From NCBI RefSeq assembly GCF_002002925.1, contig NZ_CP019511.1, forward strand, positions 2,356,001 through 2,420,000: a DNA stretch of 64,000 bases. The letters are read 5' to 3'. The position numbers and the translations under genes were made by a program. Below, one piece after another: positions 24,969 to 33,790 of this stretch. The DNA comes from Sphingomonas sp. LM7. Lineage in GTDB: Bacteria > Pseudomonadota > Alphaproteobacteria > Sphingomonadales > Sphingomonadaceae. The notes under the pieces are model-generated. The model had not been told where the DNA came from. It made no database searches and saw nothing but the letters and a program-made list of their open reading frames with translations. The first letter of the stretch is position 1. Each line of letters begins with the position of its first letter.

Positions 24969-25156
24969 ATCGCGCTCTCCGAATTGGCGAAGCGATGCAC
25001 GCCATAGGCGATCGCGCCGAACACCAGCACCGCGGGAACGACGTTCTTGGCGATCTTCCACGCCGCGACTCCGGCTACCGCGCCGAGCGTGCCGCCCTCG
25101 CCGTCGCTGGCATCGATCTTGTGGCCAATAAAGGCGGCGATTGCGTTGCCGATCAT
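24965..25156 (-). CDS. Small hypothetical protein, paralogue 2
   Basis: A 63-residue protein with a transmembrane segment near residues 40-55 (VVPAVLVFGAIAYGV). The N-terminal 30 residues, MIGNAIAAFIGHKIDASDG followed by a Gly-rich turn, match paralogue 1. The conserved amphipathic N-terminus plus a single helix suggests a small membrane-associated protein that may pair with its neighbour. No known family is recognised. Confidence 0.7.
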   Translation of the reverse strand: MIGNAIAAFIGHKIDASDGEGGTLGAVAGVAAWKIAKNVVPAVLVFGAIAYGVHRFANSESAI

Positions 25157-25207
25157 GTGGGGCTCCTGAAAGCTGTTCGGGAGCTAAGCGGTCGAAGCCC
25201 GCTCAAG

Positions 25208-25230
25208 TTCCTCCCCGTTCCGGGGAGGAA
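25208..25230 (-). terminator. Hairpin after fumC
   Basis: TTCCTCCCC pairs with GGGGAGGAA around a 5-nt loop, directly downstream of the fumC stop. It has no T-run, so it could be an RNA-stabilising hairpin or one of the dispersed palindromes rather than a full terminator. Confidence 0.5.
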
Positions 25231-25237
25231 TTCGGAG

Positions 25238-26638
<1,401 letters not shown>

Positions 26639-26811
26639 CCATTCCGCCGCGCGGGGCGATTAGTCGCCGCGGGCTCTAGCGGCTGCGCGGGCAGATTGCC
26701 AAGCGGCTGCGTAAGGAAGTGTTTCCGGGCGGTTGCGCGTCCCGCCGGGCGTCCCCATTCGGCGGATGTCACCGGCCAGCATGGGCCTGGGCACCGCAAG
26801 GAGAGATCATC

Positions 26812-27252
26812 ATGAGCATCGTTCTGGCACTGGGCCTGATGGCCGCGATCGACCCGGCCCTTCCCGCCATCGAGCATCGCACGCGTGTCAAGCATGCCGA
26901 GGGCGCAGTGGACGCACTCTACAAGACGCGCGTGTCGATCAGCCACCGCCAGATCGGCAGCGCCACCAAGCCGGGCACGCCCGCGACATTGCGCTGCGTG
27001 TGGCGGGCGAACATCCATGTCGAGCGCAGCGCGGTCCACGGATCGGGGGCGAGCCTGAGCCGCCAGATCGCGCGCGACGGCGTCGTCGAGGGGCATCAGC
27101 CCGGCTGGTGCAATGGCGGGCGCAACGCTATCGCCGCGCAGGTCGCCCGCCGCACCGGCGAGATCCACGACCAGGTGGTCGCGCTGGCGCGCGAGGACGA
27201 AAGCGTCCTCCAGGCGGAACTCGAGCGGCTGAACGGAAATCGGCAAGGATGA
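26812..27252 (+). CDS. Hypothetical protein, possibly exported
   Basis: A 146-residue protein with a short hydrophobic N-terminus (SIVLALGLMAAIDPALPA) that may be a weak signal peptide. Two cysteines (LRCVWRANIHV, GWCNGGRNAI) could form a disulphide outside the cytosol. The ATG at 26812 has AAGGAG 8 nt upstream. The stop overlaps the start of the TorF-like porin gene (ATGA), so they form a two-gene operon and may act together in the envelope. The family is unknown. Confidence 0.72.
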   Translation: MSIVLALGLMAAIDPALPAIEHRTRVKHAEGAVDALYKTRVSISHRQIGSATKPGTPATLRCVWRANIHVERSAVHGSGASLSRQIARDGVVEGHQPGWCNGGRNAIAAQVARRTGEIHDQVVALAREDESVLQAELERLNGNRQG

Positions 27253-27986
27253 CAATGCGTACCCTAGTGTTCACTACGATCCTGATTGGCGGCATCACCT
27301 CGCTTCCGGCACAGGCACAGCGCCTGACCGGCGGGATCGAGGCGGCGACCGACGAAAGCCGCCGCGGCCTGAGCTGGAGCGAGGGACGGATCGCGACTTC
27401 GGCAGACCTGCTCGTGCCGTTCGGCCCGCTGGAGGCATCGGCGCGCGTTGCCACCGTGCGCGATTCGGTGCGTCACGACGGCGCCGAGGTGGTCGCCGAT
27501 CTGGAGCTTGGCGCCGTGACCGACCTGGGGCCGTTCCGCGTGCGCGGACACGTCACCGGGCATGTCTTCGCCGGCGCGCGCAGCAGAATGGACTATATCG
27601 AGCTGGGCGGCAGCGGCAGCTACAGCCTCGGCCCGGTCCAGCTGAACGCGGGCGCTGTCTATGCGCCCGACCAGTCGGCGATCGGCGGGAGCAACCTTTA
27701 CCTCTACGCCGGCGCCAATGCCGGGGTGCCGATGACCCCGCTCAGCGCTTCCGCGGCGATCGGGCGAAGCTCGGGCGACACCGACGATCCCATCCGTGCC
27801 GCGCGGTTGCGGCCGACCGGGACCTACAACGACTGGCGGATCGGACTGGAATATAACAGCTTCCCGATCACCTTTGGGCTCGATTATGTCGGCACCGATA
27901 TCGAGAACCGCCCGGGCCTGTCGCCCTTCGCCGATGCGCGCCACAGCGGCGACCGCCTGATCGGCCGGGCGCGGATTTCGTTCTAG
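27249..27986 (+). CDS. TorF family putative porin (Gcw_chp)
   Basis: A 245-residue outer-membrane beta-barrel candidate. A signal peptide (LVFTTILIGGITSLPAQA) is cleaved near residue 24. The mature start RLTGGIEAATDESRRGLSWSE is the typical Gcw_chp/TorF opening, followed by alternating amphipathic strands and a C-terminal aromatic residue (ARISF), as in barrel proteins. It starts either at 27249 (overlapping the previous stop) or at 27255. Substrates are unknown. Confidence 0.82.
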   Translation: MTMRTLVFTTILIGGITSLPAQAQRLTGGIEAATDESRRGLSWSEGRIATSADLLVPFGPLEASARVATVRDSVRHDGAEVVADLELGAVTDLGPFRVRGHVTGHVFAGARSRMDYIELGGSGSYSLGPVQLNAGAVYAPDQSAIGGSNLYLYAGANAGVPMTPLSASAAIGRSSGDTDDPIRAARLRPTGTYNDWRIGLEYNSFPITFGLDYVGTDIENRPGLSPFADARHSGDRLIGRARISF

Positions 27987-28054
27987 GGATTACAGATAGC
28001 GCCCGGCAGTATGCTCAGGCTTGCCTCCGGCGGAGTAATCCGTCCCCGGACCGA

Positions 28055-28537
28055 TTACTTCTTCCGCTTGAAATCCACCGAGACGACATTCGAGCCGTCG
28101 TCCGCCGGGGTGATCGTCGGGCCGTCATTCTCGGCCTCTTCGTGCGGCTCCGGGCCTTCGGGCACGTCCTGTGCCTGAAAGCGCAACTCGAAGTTTACCG
28201 CGGGATCGTGGAAGCCGGTGATCGCCGAGAATGGGATGTTGAGCATCGCCGGCACCTGGTTGAAGCTCAGCCCCACCGAGAATTTGCTGTCGTCGACCTT
28301 GAGATCCCAGAACCGGTGCTGGAGGACGATCGTCATCTCGTCGGGAAAGCGCTCGATCAGCCGCTGGGGGATGTCCACCCCCGGCGCATGCGTCTTGAAG
28401 GTGATGTAGAAATGGTGCGCACCCGGCAGAGCCTGGGTCGCGGCGACCGTTCCCAGGACGCGTCCTACCACGGCGCGCAGCGCCTCTTGGACGATTTCGT
28501 CATAGGGAATCAGGCTGTCGGGCACTTGCACAGTCAT
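28055..28537 (-). CDS. sspB: ClpXP adaptor SspB, alphaproteobacterial type
   Basis: A 160-residue stringent-starvation-protein-B family adaptor that delivers ssrA-tagged and other substrates to ClpXP. The core YDEIVQEALRAVVGRVL, GAHHFYITFKT, LQHRFWDL and FSVGLSFNQ is complete. The acidic, flexible tail ends in SNVVSVDFKRKK, the conserved ClpX-binding (XB-like) peptide. I start at the ATG giving MTVQVPDS; an upstream ATG would add nine residues. It is divergent from hisB. Confidence 0.9.
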   Translation of the reverse strand: MTVQVPDSLIPYDEIVQEALRAVVGRVLGTVAATQALPGAHHFYITFKTHAPGVDIPQRLIERFPDEMTIVLQHRFWDLKVDDSKFSVGLSFNQVPAMLNIPFSAITGFHDPAVNFELRFQAQDVPEGPEPHEEAENDGPTITPADDGSNVVSVDFKRKK

Positions 28538-28586
28538 TGGCCTTGGGTAGCGTCTCGTGCCCACGGGTCAAGCGTATGCTGCTTGC

Positions 28587-28613
28587 CCCCAAGCAAGGCT
28601 ATTTTGCTTGGGG
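28587..28613 (+). promoter_or_regulatory. Perfect inverted repeat in the hisB leader
   Basis: CCCCAAGCAA and TTGCTTGGGG form a perfect 10-bp stem with a 7-nt loop, 24 bp before the hisB start. An alternative shorter pairing, GCTTG at 28581 with CAAGC-type bases at 28590, overlaps the left arm. It could be an operator shared with sspB, a 5' stabilising hairpin or a leader switch. No histidine-rich leader peptide was found. Confidence 0.6.
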
Positions 28614-28637
28614 CCGCGCGCCCGCTATGGGGGCGCG

Positions 28638-29225
28638 ATGCGCACCGCCACGATCAGCCGTAAGACGAGCGAAACCTCGGTAGAGGTCACCGTGAACCTC
28701 GACGGCACCGGCGCCTATGCGGTTTCGACCGGCATCGGCTTTTTCGATCACATGCTCGAGCAGCTCAGCCGCCATTCGCTGATCGACATGGACGTCAAGA
28801 CAGTAGGCGACCTCCATATCGACCAGCATCATACGGTCGAGGACACCGGCCTCGCGATCGGCGAGGCGGTTGCCAAGGCGCTGGGCGACAAGAAGGGCAT
28901 CCGCCGCTACGCCGACGCGCTATCGCCGATGGACGAGACGCTGGCGCGGGTGGCGATCGACATCTCCGGCCGGCCCTTCCTCGTCTGGAAGACCGAGTTC
29001 AGCCAGAAGCGCCTCGGAGAGATGGATACCGAGATGTTCGAACACTGGTTCCACAGCTTCGCCCAAACCGCGGGCGTGACGCTCCATGTCGAGACGCTCT
29101 ACGGCAGCAACAACCACCATATCGCCGAGGCCATGTTCAAGGGTCTCGCCCGGGCGCTGCGCGAGGCGATCGAAATCGATCCGCGCAAGGCCGACGCAAT
29201 CCCCAGCACCAAGGGCGTACTCTGA
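28638..29225 (+). CDS. hisB: Imidazoleglycerol-phosphate dehydratase
   Basis: A 195-residue monofunctional HisB, the sixth step of histidine synthesis. Metal-binding motifs are present: [43 protein letters not shown]. There is no fused histidinol-phosphatase domain, as usual outside enterics. The ATG at 28638 lies after a perfect inverted repeat. It opens the his operon and overlaps the next gene by 1 bp. Confidence 0.96.
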   Translation: MRTATISRKTSETSVEVTVNLDGTGAYAVSTGIGFFDHMLEQLSRHSLIDMDVKTVGDLHIDQHHTVEDTGLAIGEAVAKALGDKKGIRRYADALSPMDETLARVAIDISGRPFLVWKTEFSQKRLGEMDTEMFEHWFHSFAQTAGVTLHVETLYGSNNHHIAEAMFKGLARALREAIEIDPRKADAIPSTKGVL

Positions 29226-29497
29226 TGATCATCGTGCTCCTCCGCTACACCGGCGACGTCACGCCGCACCGCGATGCGCATGTCGCCTGGCTGCGCACTG
29301 CGCTGGCCGAGGGCCGGCTGATCACCGCCGGCCGCCAGCCCGAAACCGGCGGCGTGCTGATCGCGCGCGGCGATCGGAGCGAAATCGAGGCATGGGCGGC
29401 GCAGGATCCGTACCGGCTCGCCGGCGTGGCCGAGAACGACTTCGTCGAGTTCACCCCGAGCATGGCTGCGCCGGGGCTGGAATCGCTGCTTCCGTGA
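29225..29497 (+). CDS. YciI-like protein
   Basis: A 90-residue YciI-family small protein with a ferredoxin-like alpha-beta fold. The pattern IIVLLRYTGDV, HVAWLRTALAEGRLITAG, GGVLIARGDRSEIEAWAAQDPY is diagnostic, with the His of HVAWL and the Asp of AQDPY as conserved pocket residues. Functions in this family vary and are mostly unknown. It is embedded between hisB and hisH with 1-bp and 4-bp overlaps, so it is part of the his transcript. Confidence 0.88.
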   Translation: MIIVLLRYTGDVTPHRDAHVAWLRTALAEGRLITAGRQPETGGVLIARGDRSEIEAWAAQDPYRLAGVAENDFVEFTPSMAAPGLESLLP

Positions 29498-30096
29498 GCG
29501 TCGCGCTGATCGATTACGGCGCGGGCAATCTCCACTCGGTCCACAATGCGCTCAAGGCTGCAGGCGCCGAAGGACTCGTCATCACCGCCGATCCGGGAGC
29601 AGTCGCGAAGGCCGATCGCATCGTATTGCCCGGCGTCGGCGCATTCGGCGCCTGCGCGGCGGGGCTGCGTGGCATCGACGGCATGATCGCGGCGCTGGAG
29701 CAGCGCGTGCTGAAGGATGGTGCGCCCTTCCTCGGCGTGTGTGTCGGCATGCAATTGATGGCCACCACCGGCGAAGAACTCGGCACGCATGCCGGGTTAG
29801 GCTGGATCCCGGGCGTCGTGCGCCAGCTGCCGCCCTCCCCCAGCGTCCGCGTGCCGCATATGGGCTGGAACGATGTGATCCCCGCCGCCGAGCACCCGCT
29901 GATCGAAGCCGGCGAGGCCTATTTCCTCCACAGCTTCGCCTTCGAAGGCGATGCCGTGCTGGCGACCACCGAGCATGGCGGCCCGGTCACCGCCGCGATC
30001 GGCCGCGACAACCTGGCCGGCGTCCAGTTCCACCCCGAAAAGAGCCAGCGCTTTGGGCTGGCGCTGCTGGAGAGATTCCTCGCATGGCGTCCTTGA
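29494..30096 (+). CDS. hisH: Imidazole glycerol phosphate synthase, glutaminase subunit
   Basis: A 200-residue class I glutamine amidotransferase supplying ammonia to HisF. The nucleophile Cys83 lies in GVCVGMQLM, and the His-Glu of the triad appear in VQFHPEKSQ near residue 183. The N-terminus ALIDYGAGNLHSV is typical. The GTG at 29494 overlaps the YciI-like stop. HisA starts 13 bp before its stop. Confidence 0.95.
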   Translation: MSVALIDYGAGNLHSVHNALKAAGAEGLVITADPGAVAKADRIVLPGVGAFGACAAGLRGIDGMIAALEQRVLKDGAPFLGVCVGMQLMATTGEELGTHAGLGWIPGVVRQLPPSPSVRVPHMGWNDVIPAAEHPLIEAGEAYFLHSFAFEGDAVLATTEHGGPVTAAIGRDNLAGVQFHPEKSQRFGLALLERFLAWRP

Positions 30097-30818
30097 TCGT
30101 CTTCCCCGCCATCGATCTCAAAGGCGGGCAGGTCGTCCGCCTCGCCGAGGGCGATATGGACCGCGCCACTATCTATGGCGACGATCCCGCCGCGCAGGCG
30201 GAGCGCTTTGCCAATGCCGGCGCCGAATGGCTCCACGTCGTCGATCTGGACGGCGCCTTTGCAGGCGAATCGGTCAATGGAGGCGCAGTGGCGTCGATCC
30301 TCGGGCGCTTCGGCGGCAAGGTCCAATTGGGCGGCGGCATCCGCAATCGCGATTCGATCGCGCGCTGGCTCGATCTCGGCGTCGAACGCGTAGTGATCGG
30401 CACCGCAGCGCTGGAGAATCCGGATCTGGTCCGCGAAGCCGCACGCGAGAATCCCGGGCGGATCGTCGTCGCGGTGGACGCACGCGACGGCATGGTCGCG
30501 ACGCATGGCTGGGCCGATGTCTCCGACGTGTCGGTGGCCGACCTCGCCCGCCGCTTCGAGGATGCCGGCGTGGCGGCGTTGTTGTTCACCGACGTCGGCC
30601 GCGACGGGCTGCTCAAGGGGTGCAATGTCGAGGCGACGGTTGCACTGGCGCGCGCAGTTTCGATCCCGGTAATCGCCAGCGGCGGAGTAACCGATATCGG
30701 CGACATCCATGCGCTCAAGGGGCACGTCGGCGACGGGATCGAAGGCGTCATCACCGGGCGGGCGCTGTACGACGGCCGACTCGATCTCGCCGAAGCGATC
30801 GGAGTGGCAAAGGGATGA
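30084..30818 (+). CDS. hisA: ProFAR isomerase
   Basis: A 244-residue TIM-barrel isomerase of the fourth histidine step. The catalytic acid/base aspartates are in FPAIDLKGGQVVRL and VDARDGM, with phosphate-binding loops GGGIRNR and VIASGGVTDIG. It shares its fold with HisF downstream. It overlaps hisH by 13 bp. Between its stop and hisF lies a palindromic repeat element of about 95 bp. Confidence 0.96.
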   Translation: MASLIVFPAIDLKGGQVVRLAEGDMDRATIYGDDPAAQAERFANAGAEWLHVVDLDGAFAGESVNGGAVASILGRFGGKVQLGGGIRNRDSIARWLDLGVERVVIGTAALENPDLVREAARENPGRIVVAVDARDGMVATHGWADVSDVSVADLARRFEDAGVAALLFTDVGRDGLLKGCNVEATVALARAVSIPVIASGGVTDIGDIHALKGHVGDGIEGVITGRALYDGRLDLAEAIGVAKG

Positions 30819-30835
30819 GCGCGCACCGATCGCTG

Positions 30836-30928
30836 CCCTCTCGCTTGCGGGAGGGGGAGGGCCTGCCAATTCAGGCTGATCGCTCGCTGCCTTCCTCTCC
30901 CCTAACTCCTCCTGCAAGCGGGAGGGGA
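30836..30928. repeat. Palindromic repeat element between hisA and hisF
   Basis: Three hairpins in a row: CCCTCTCGC with GCGGGAGGG at 30836, GGCCTG with CAGGCT near 30860, and CTCCTGC with GCGGGAG near 30909. The outer two are variants of the dispersed palindrome also seen at 827 and 38053. The right edge, GGAGGGG at 30921, serves as the ribosome binding site of hisF, so the element has become part of the operon. Confidence 0.7.
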
Positions 30929-30930
30929 AT

Positions 30931-31689
30931 TTGACCGTCCGTGCCCGCGTCATCCCCTGCCTCGACGTGGCCGGAGGCCGCGTCGTCAAGGGCGTCAACT
31001 TCATCGACCTGATCGACGCCGGCGATCCGGTCGAGCAGGCACGCGCCTATGACGCCGCCGGCGCCGACGAGCTCTGCTTCCTCGATATCGGCGCCAGCCA
31101 TGAGGGCCGGGGAACGATGGTCGACGTCGTCCGCCGCACGGCAGAGGTCTGCTTCATGCCGCTCACCGTCGGCGGCGGGGTGCGCAGCGTCGAGGACGCC
31201 CGCGCGCTGCTGCTCGCCGGCGCCGACAAGGTCGCGGTCAATTCCGCCGCGGTATCCCGCCCCGAAGTCGTCGCGGAGATCGCCGACCGGATGGGCAGCC
31301 AGTGCGTCGTCGCCTCGGTCGATGCACGCCGCGTCGGCGAACGCTGGGAAGTGTTCACCCATGGCGGCCGACGTGAGACCGGGATCGACGCCGTCGAACA
31401 TGCGCTCAAGCTCGCCGAGCTCGGCGCCGGCGAACTGCTCGTCACATCGATGGACCGCGACGGGACGCGCGACGGCTATGACCTCGAACTGATCCGCGCG
31501 ATCGCCGACCAGGTGACCGTGCCGGTGGTGGCATCGGGCGGCGTCGGCAACCTCAGCCACCTCGTCGCGGGCATCCGCGACGGCAATGCTTCCGCAGTGC
31601 TCGCCGCATCGATCTTCCACTTTGGCGAGGCGACCATCGCCGAAGCGCATGCGGCGCTGGCGGCGGCAGGGATTCCGGTTCGGAGTTGA
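30931..31689 (+). CDS. hisF: Imidazole glycerol phosphate synthase, cyclase subunit
   Basis: A 252-residue TIM barrel that closes the imidazole ring using ammonia from HisH. The catalytic Asp residues are in [15 protein letters not shown] near residue 10 and in [14 protein letters not shown] near residue 177. Also visible are [10 protein letters not shown] and [13 protein letters not shown]. The start is a TTG at 30931, chosen because GGAGGGG sits 3-4 nt upstream and the family N-terminus follows immediately. That rare start and the repeat-derived ribosome site may set HisF levels. Confidence 0.95.
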   Translation: MTVRARVIPCLDVAGGRVVKGVNFIDLIDAGDPVEQARAYDAAGADELCFLDIGASHEGRGTMVDVVRRTAEVCFMPLTVGGGVRSVEDARALLLAGADKVAVNSAAVSRPEVVAEIADRMGSQCVVASVDARRVGERWEVFTHGGRRETGIDAVEHALKLAELGAGELLVTSMDRDGTRDGYDLELIRAIADQVTVPVVASGGVGNLSHLVAGIRDGNASAVLAASIFHFGEATIAEAHAALAAAGIPVRS

Positions 31690-31715
31690 GCCACGACCTG
31701 ACAGGAGTGAAGCGT

Positions 31716-32714
31716 ATGAAGCGATCGGCCATCCTGCTTTCCTTCCTGATCGCTGCCGCGGCGATCGCCACGCCCGCTCTCGCCCAGGGATCCAAAGCCA
31801 GCTCCGCAGTCGAACTGGCGCGCGCGGCGGACCGGCTCAAGCCTGGCGAATGGGTGTGGGCGCCGCAAGTCGCGCCCAAGGGGCCGGTGCTCGTCTATGT
31901 CGATCTCTCCGCCCAGCGCGCGACGGTCTATCGCAACGGCGTGCGGATCGCAGTGAGCACGGTCTCCTCGGGCAAGCCCGGCCATGAGACGCCGACCGGG
32001 GTGTTCACCATCCTCCAGAAGGACGCCAAACACCGTTCGAGCAAATATAGCAGCGCGCCGATGCCCTATATGCAGCGGCTGACCTGGGACGGCGTCGCGC
32101 TCCATGCCGGCGGATTGCCCGGCTATCCCGAAAGCCATGGCTGCGTGCACTTGCCTTACAGTTTTGCCCAGGCAGTGTTCGGGATCACCGGGCTGGGCGC
32201 GACCGTGGTCGTGCAGGGCGATGCCGCCGACCATGTCCGCACCAGCGACGCCAGCCTGCTCGCCCCGTTCGATGCCAGGGGAACGCCGCTCGCCGACCGC
32301 CAGCTCGACGGCGAGGAATATCGCTGGCAGCCCGATCTGGCGCCTGCCGGTCCGCTGACCATCATCGTCTCGAAAAGCGACCAGCGTATCGTCGTGCTTC
32401 GCGGCGGAATCGAGATCGGCCGCGCCGCGGCGCATATCGACGACGACGATCCCGGCAGCCACGTCATCACGCTGGCCGCGGCACCCGACGGATCGCCGCG
32501 CTGGATCTATGTCGGCCTGCCCGGGCACGAGGAGGAAGCCGGCCGCGCGATCGACGAGTCGGTGCTCAACAAGGTGCGGATGCCCCGCGCCTTCTACCGG
32601 TCGGTGCGCGGCGCGCTGGCCCGCGGCACGACGATCCTCGTCACCCAATCACGCGTCGGGGCGAGCCCGGGCCGGAAGATCACGATCATGGATGCCGTCA
32701 ATCCAACGCCCTGA
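31716..32714 (+). CDS. L,D-transpeptidase, exported
   Basis: A 332-residue YkuD-fold enzyme that makes 3-3 peptidoglycan crosslinks or attaches proteins to peptidoglycan. The signal peptide (SAILLSFLIAAAAIATPALA) is cleaved near residue 23. The catalytic motif is LHAGGLPGYPESHGCVH with Cys143; the usual final Arg of SHGC(V/I)R is replaced by His. A second, shorter repeat of YkuD-like strands (LTIIVSKSDQRIVVLRGG) begins near residue 215 and lacks a Cys. The ATG at 31716 has AGGAG 8 nt upstream. It is inserted between hisF and hisE. Confidence 0.88.
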   Translation: MKRSAILLSFLIAAAAIATPALAQGSKASSAVELARAADRLKPGEWVWAPQVAPKGPVLVYVDLSAQRATVYRNGVRIAVSTVSSGKPGHETPTGVFTILQKDAKHRSSKYSSAPMPYMQRLTWDGVALHAGGLPGYPESHGCVHLPYSFAQAVFGITGLGATVVVQGDAADHVRTSDASLLAPFDARGTPLADRQLDGEEYRWQPDLAPAGPLTIIVSKSDQRIVVLRGGIEIGRAAAHIDDDDPGSHVITLAAAPDGSPRWIYVGLPGHEEEAGRAIDESVLNKVRMPRAFYRSVRGALARGTTILVTQSRVGASPGRKITIMDAVNPTP

Positions 32715-32764
32715 CGCGGCCTTCCCAAGGGAAAATTAATGTGCCGCGGCTAGGCTCCGCGGCC

Positions 32765-32956
32765 ATGCTCCGCATCGCCCTTGCCTTGTTGGTCGCCACC
32801 CCCGCACTGGCCGCCGCGCCGCACAGCGGCGTTGCCGGCGCGCGCTCGATGCCCGAGCTTTCGGACCTCGCCTTGTTCGCCTGCGCCGCGTTCGGCGTGT
32901 GGTTCGTGCGCAACCGCCTGCGCGCCCGCTTCCGCCGCAACGCGTCCAAGGATTGA
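32765..32956 (+). CDS. Small protein with sorting-signal-like tail
   Basis: A 63-residue protein: signal peptide (RIALALLVATPALA), a short linker, then MPELSDLALFACAAFGVWF followed by a basic cluster (RNRLRARFRR). The order Pro-Glu, transmembrane helix, Arg-rich end is reminiscent of PEP-CTERM sorting tails, with almost no mature sequence between. A 17-bp tandem duplication spans its stop codon. It lies within the his cluster. It could be a degenerate or minimal substrate, and the function is unknown. Confidence 0.5.
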   Translation: MLRIALALLVATPALAAAPHSGVAGARSMPELSDLALFACAAFGVWFVRNRLRARFRRNASKD

Positions 32957-32978
32957 CAGGCTCCAAGGATTGACAGGC
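32945..32978 (+). repeat. 17-bp perfect tandem duplication
   Basis: TCCAAGGATTGACAGGC occurs twice in direct succession (32945-32961 and 32962-32978). The first copy contains the stop codon of the preceding small gene. The perfect match points to a recent slippage event. Confidence 0.95.
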
Positions 32979-33004
32979 GCGAGCCGCTCCCGCAGCCGGG
33001 GCGG

Positions 33005-33325
33005 ATGGCAGATAGTCTCGACGCCCTCGAAGCCGTGATCCGCGAACGCCGCGCCGGCGATCCGGATAGCTCCTATGTCGCCAGGCTGACCGCCCGCGGC
33101 CGCGCCAAGATCGCCCAAAAGCTCGGCGAGGAAGCCGTCGAGACGGTGATCGCGGCGATCGAGGACGACAAGGCCGGGATGGTCAGCGAAGCCGCCGACC
33201 TGGTCTTCCATCTCGCCATTCTCCTCGCCGACGCCGGGCTCAGCCTCGACGACGTCCGCGCCGAACTCGCCCGCCGCCAAGGCGTGTCGGGCATCGATGA
33301 AAAGGCCAGCCGACATGCCGATTGA
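33005..33325 (+). CDS. hisE: Phosphoribosyl-ATP pyrophosphatase
   Basis: A 106-residue all-alpha NTP pyrophosphohydrolase-fold enzyme for the second histidine step. The metal-binding pattern KLGEEAVETVIAA and EAADLVFHLAILL is complete, and the size is right for stand-alone HisE without a fused HisI. It overlaps the HIT gene by 11 bp. Confidence 0.94.
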   Translation: MADSLDALEAVIRERRAGDPDSSYVARLTARGRAKIAQKLGEEAVETVIAAIEDDKAGMVSEAADLVFHLAILLADAGLSLDDVRAELARRQGVSGIDEKASRHAD

Positions 33326-33692
33326 CGCCACCCAGCCCTATGACGATCAGAACATCTTCGCGAAGATCCTGCGCGGCGAGATCCCGTCAAAGGCCGTCTA
33401 TGAAGACGATCACGCGCTCGCCTTCCACGACATCAATCCACAGGCGCCGCAACACATATTGGTGATCCCCAAGGGCCCTTATGTCAGCTGGGACGATTTC
33501 GCCGCCAAGGCGTCCGACGCCGAGATCGCAGGCTTCGTCCGCGCCGTCGGCCATGTTGCGCGCGAAGCGGGGCTGGTCGCCCCCGGCTATCGGCTGCTCG
33601 CCAATACCGGCATCAACGCGCACCAGGAGGTGCCGCACCTCCACGTCCATCTCTTTGCCGGGCGGCAGCTGGGTCCGATGCTGACGCGCTGA
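33315..33692 (+). CDS. HIT family (histidine triad) hydrolase
   Basis: A 125-residue HINT-like protein. The histidine triad PHLHVHLFAG supplies the catalytic His residues near residue 112, and the FAKILRGEIPSKAVYEDD and HILVIPK motifs are standard. Enzymes of this branch hydrolyse purine nucleoside phosphoramidates. It overlaps hisE by 11 bp and ends the his operon. HIT genes directly after hisE are common in alphaproteobacteria. Confidence 0.93.
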   Translation: MPIDATQPYDDQNIFAKILRGEIPSKAVYEDDHALAFHDINPQAPQHILVIPKGPYVSWDDFAAKASDAEIAGFVRAVGHVAREAGLVAPGYRLLANTGINAHQEVPHLHVHLFAGRQLGPMLTR

Positions 33693-33790
33693 ACCGCCGC
33701 ACTAAGGGATTGCGCGACCGGGTTTTGCGGCTAGGCTCGCGCCTTTCGAACTAAGGGGCAGCGCACCAAGACGCTGCAAGGGGACCATTC

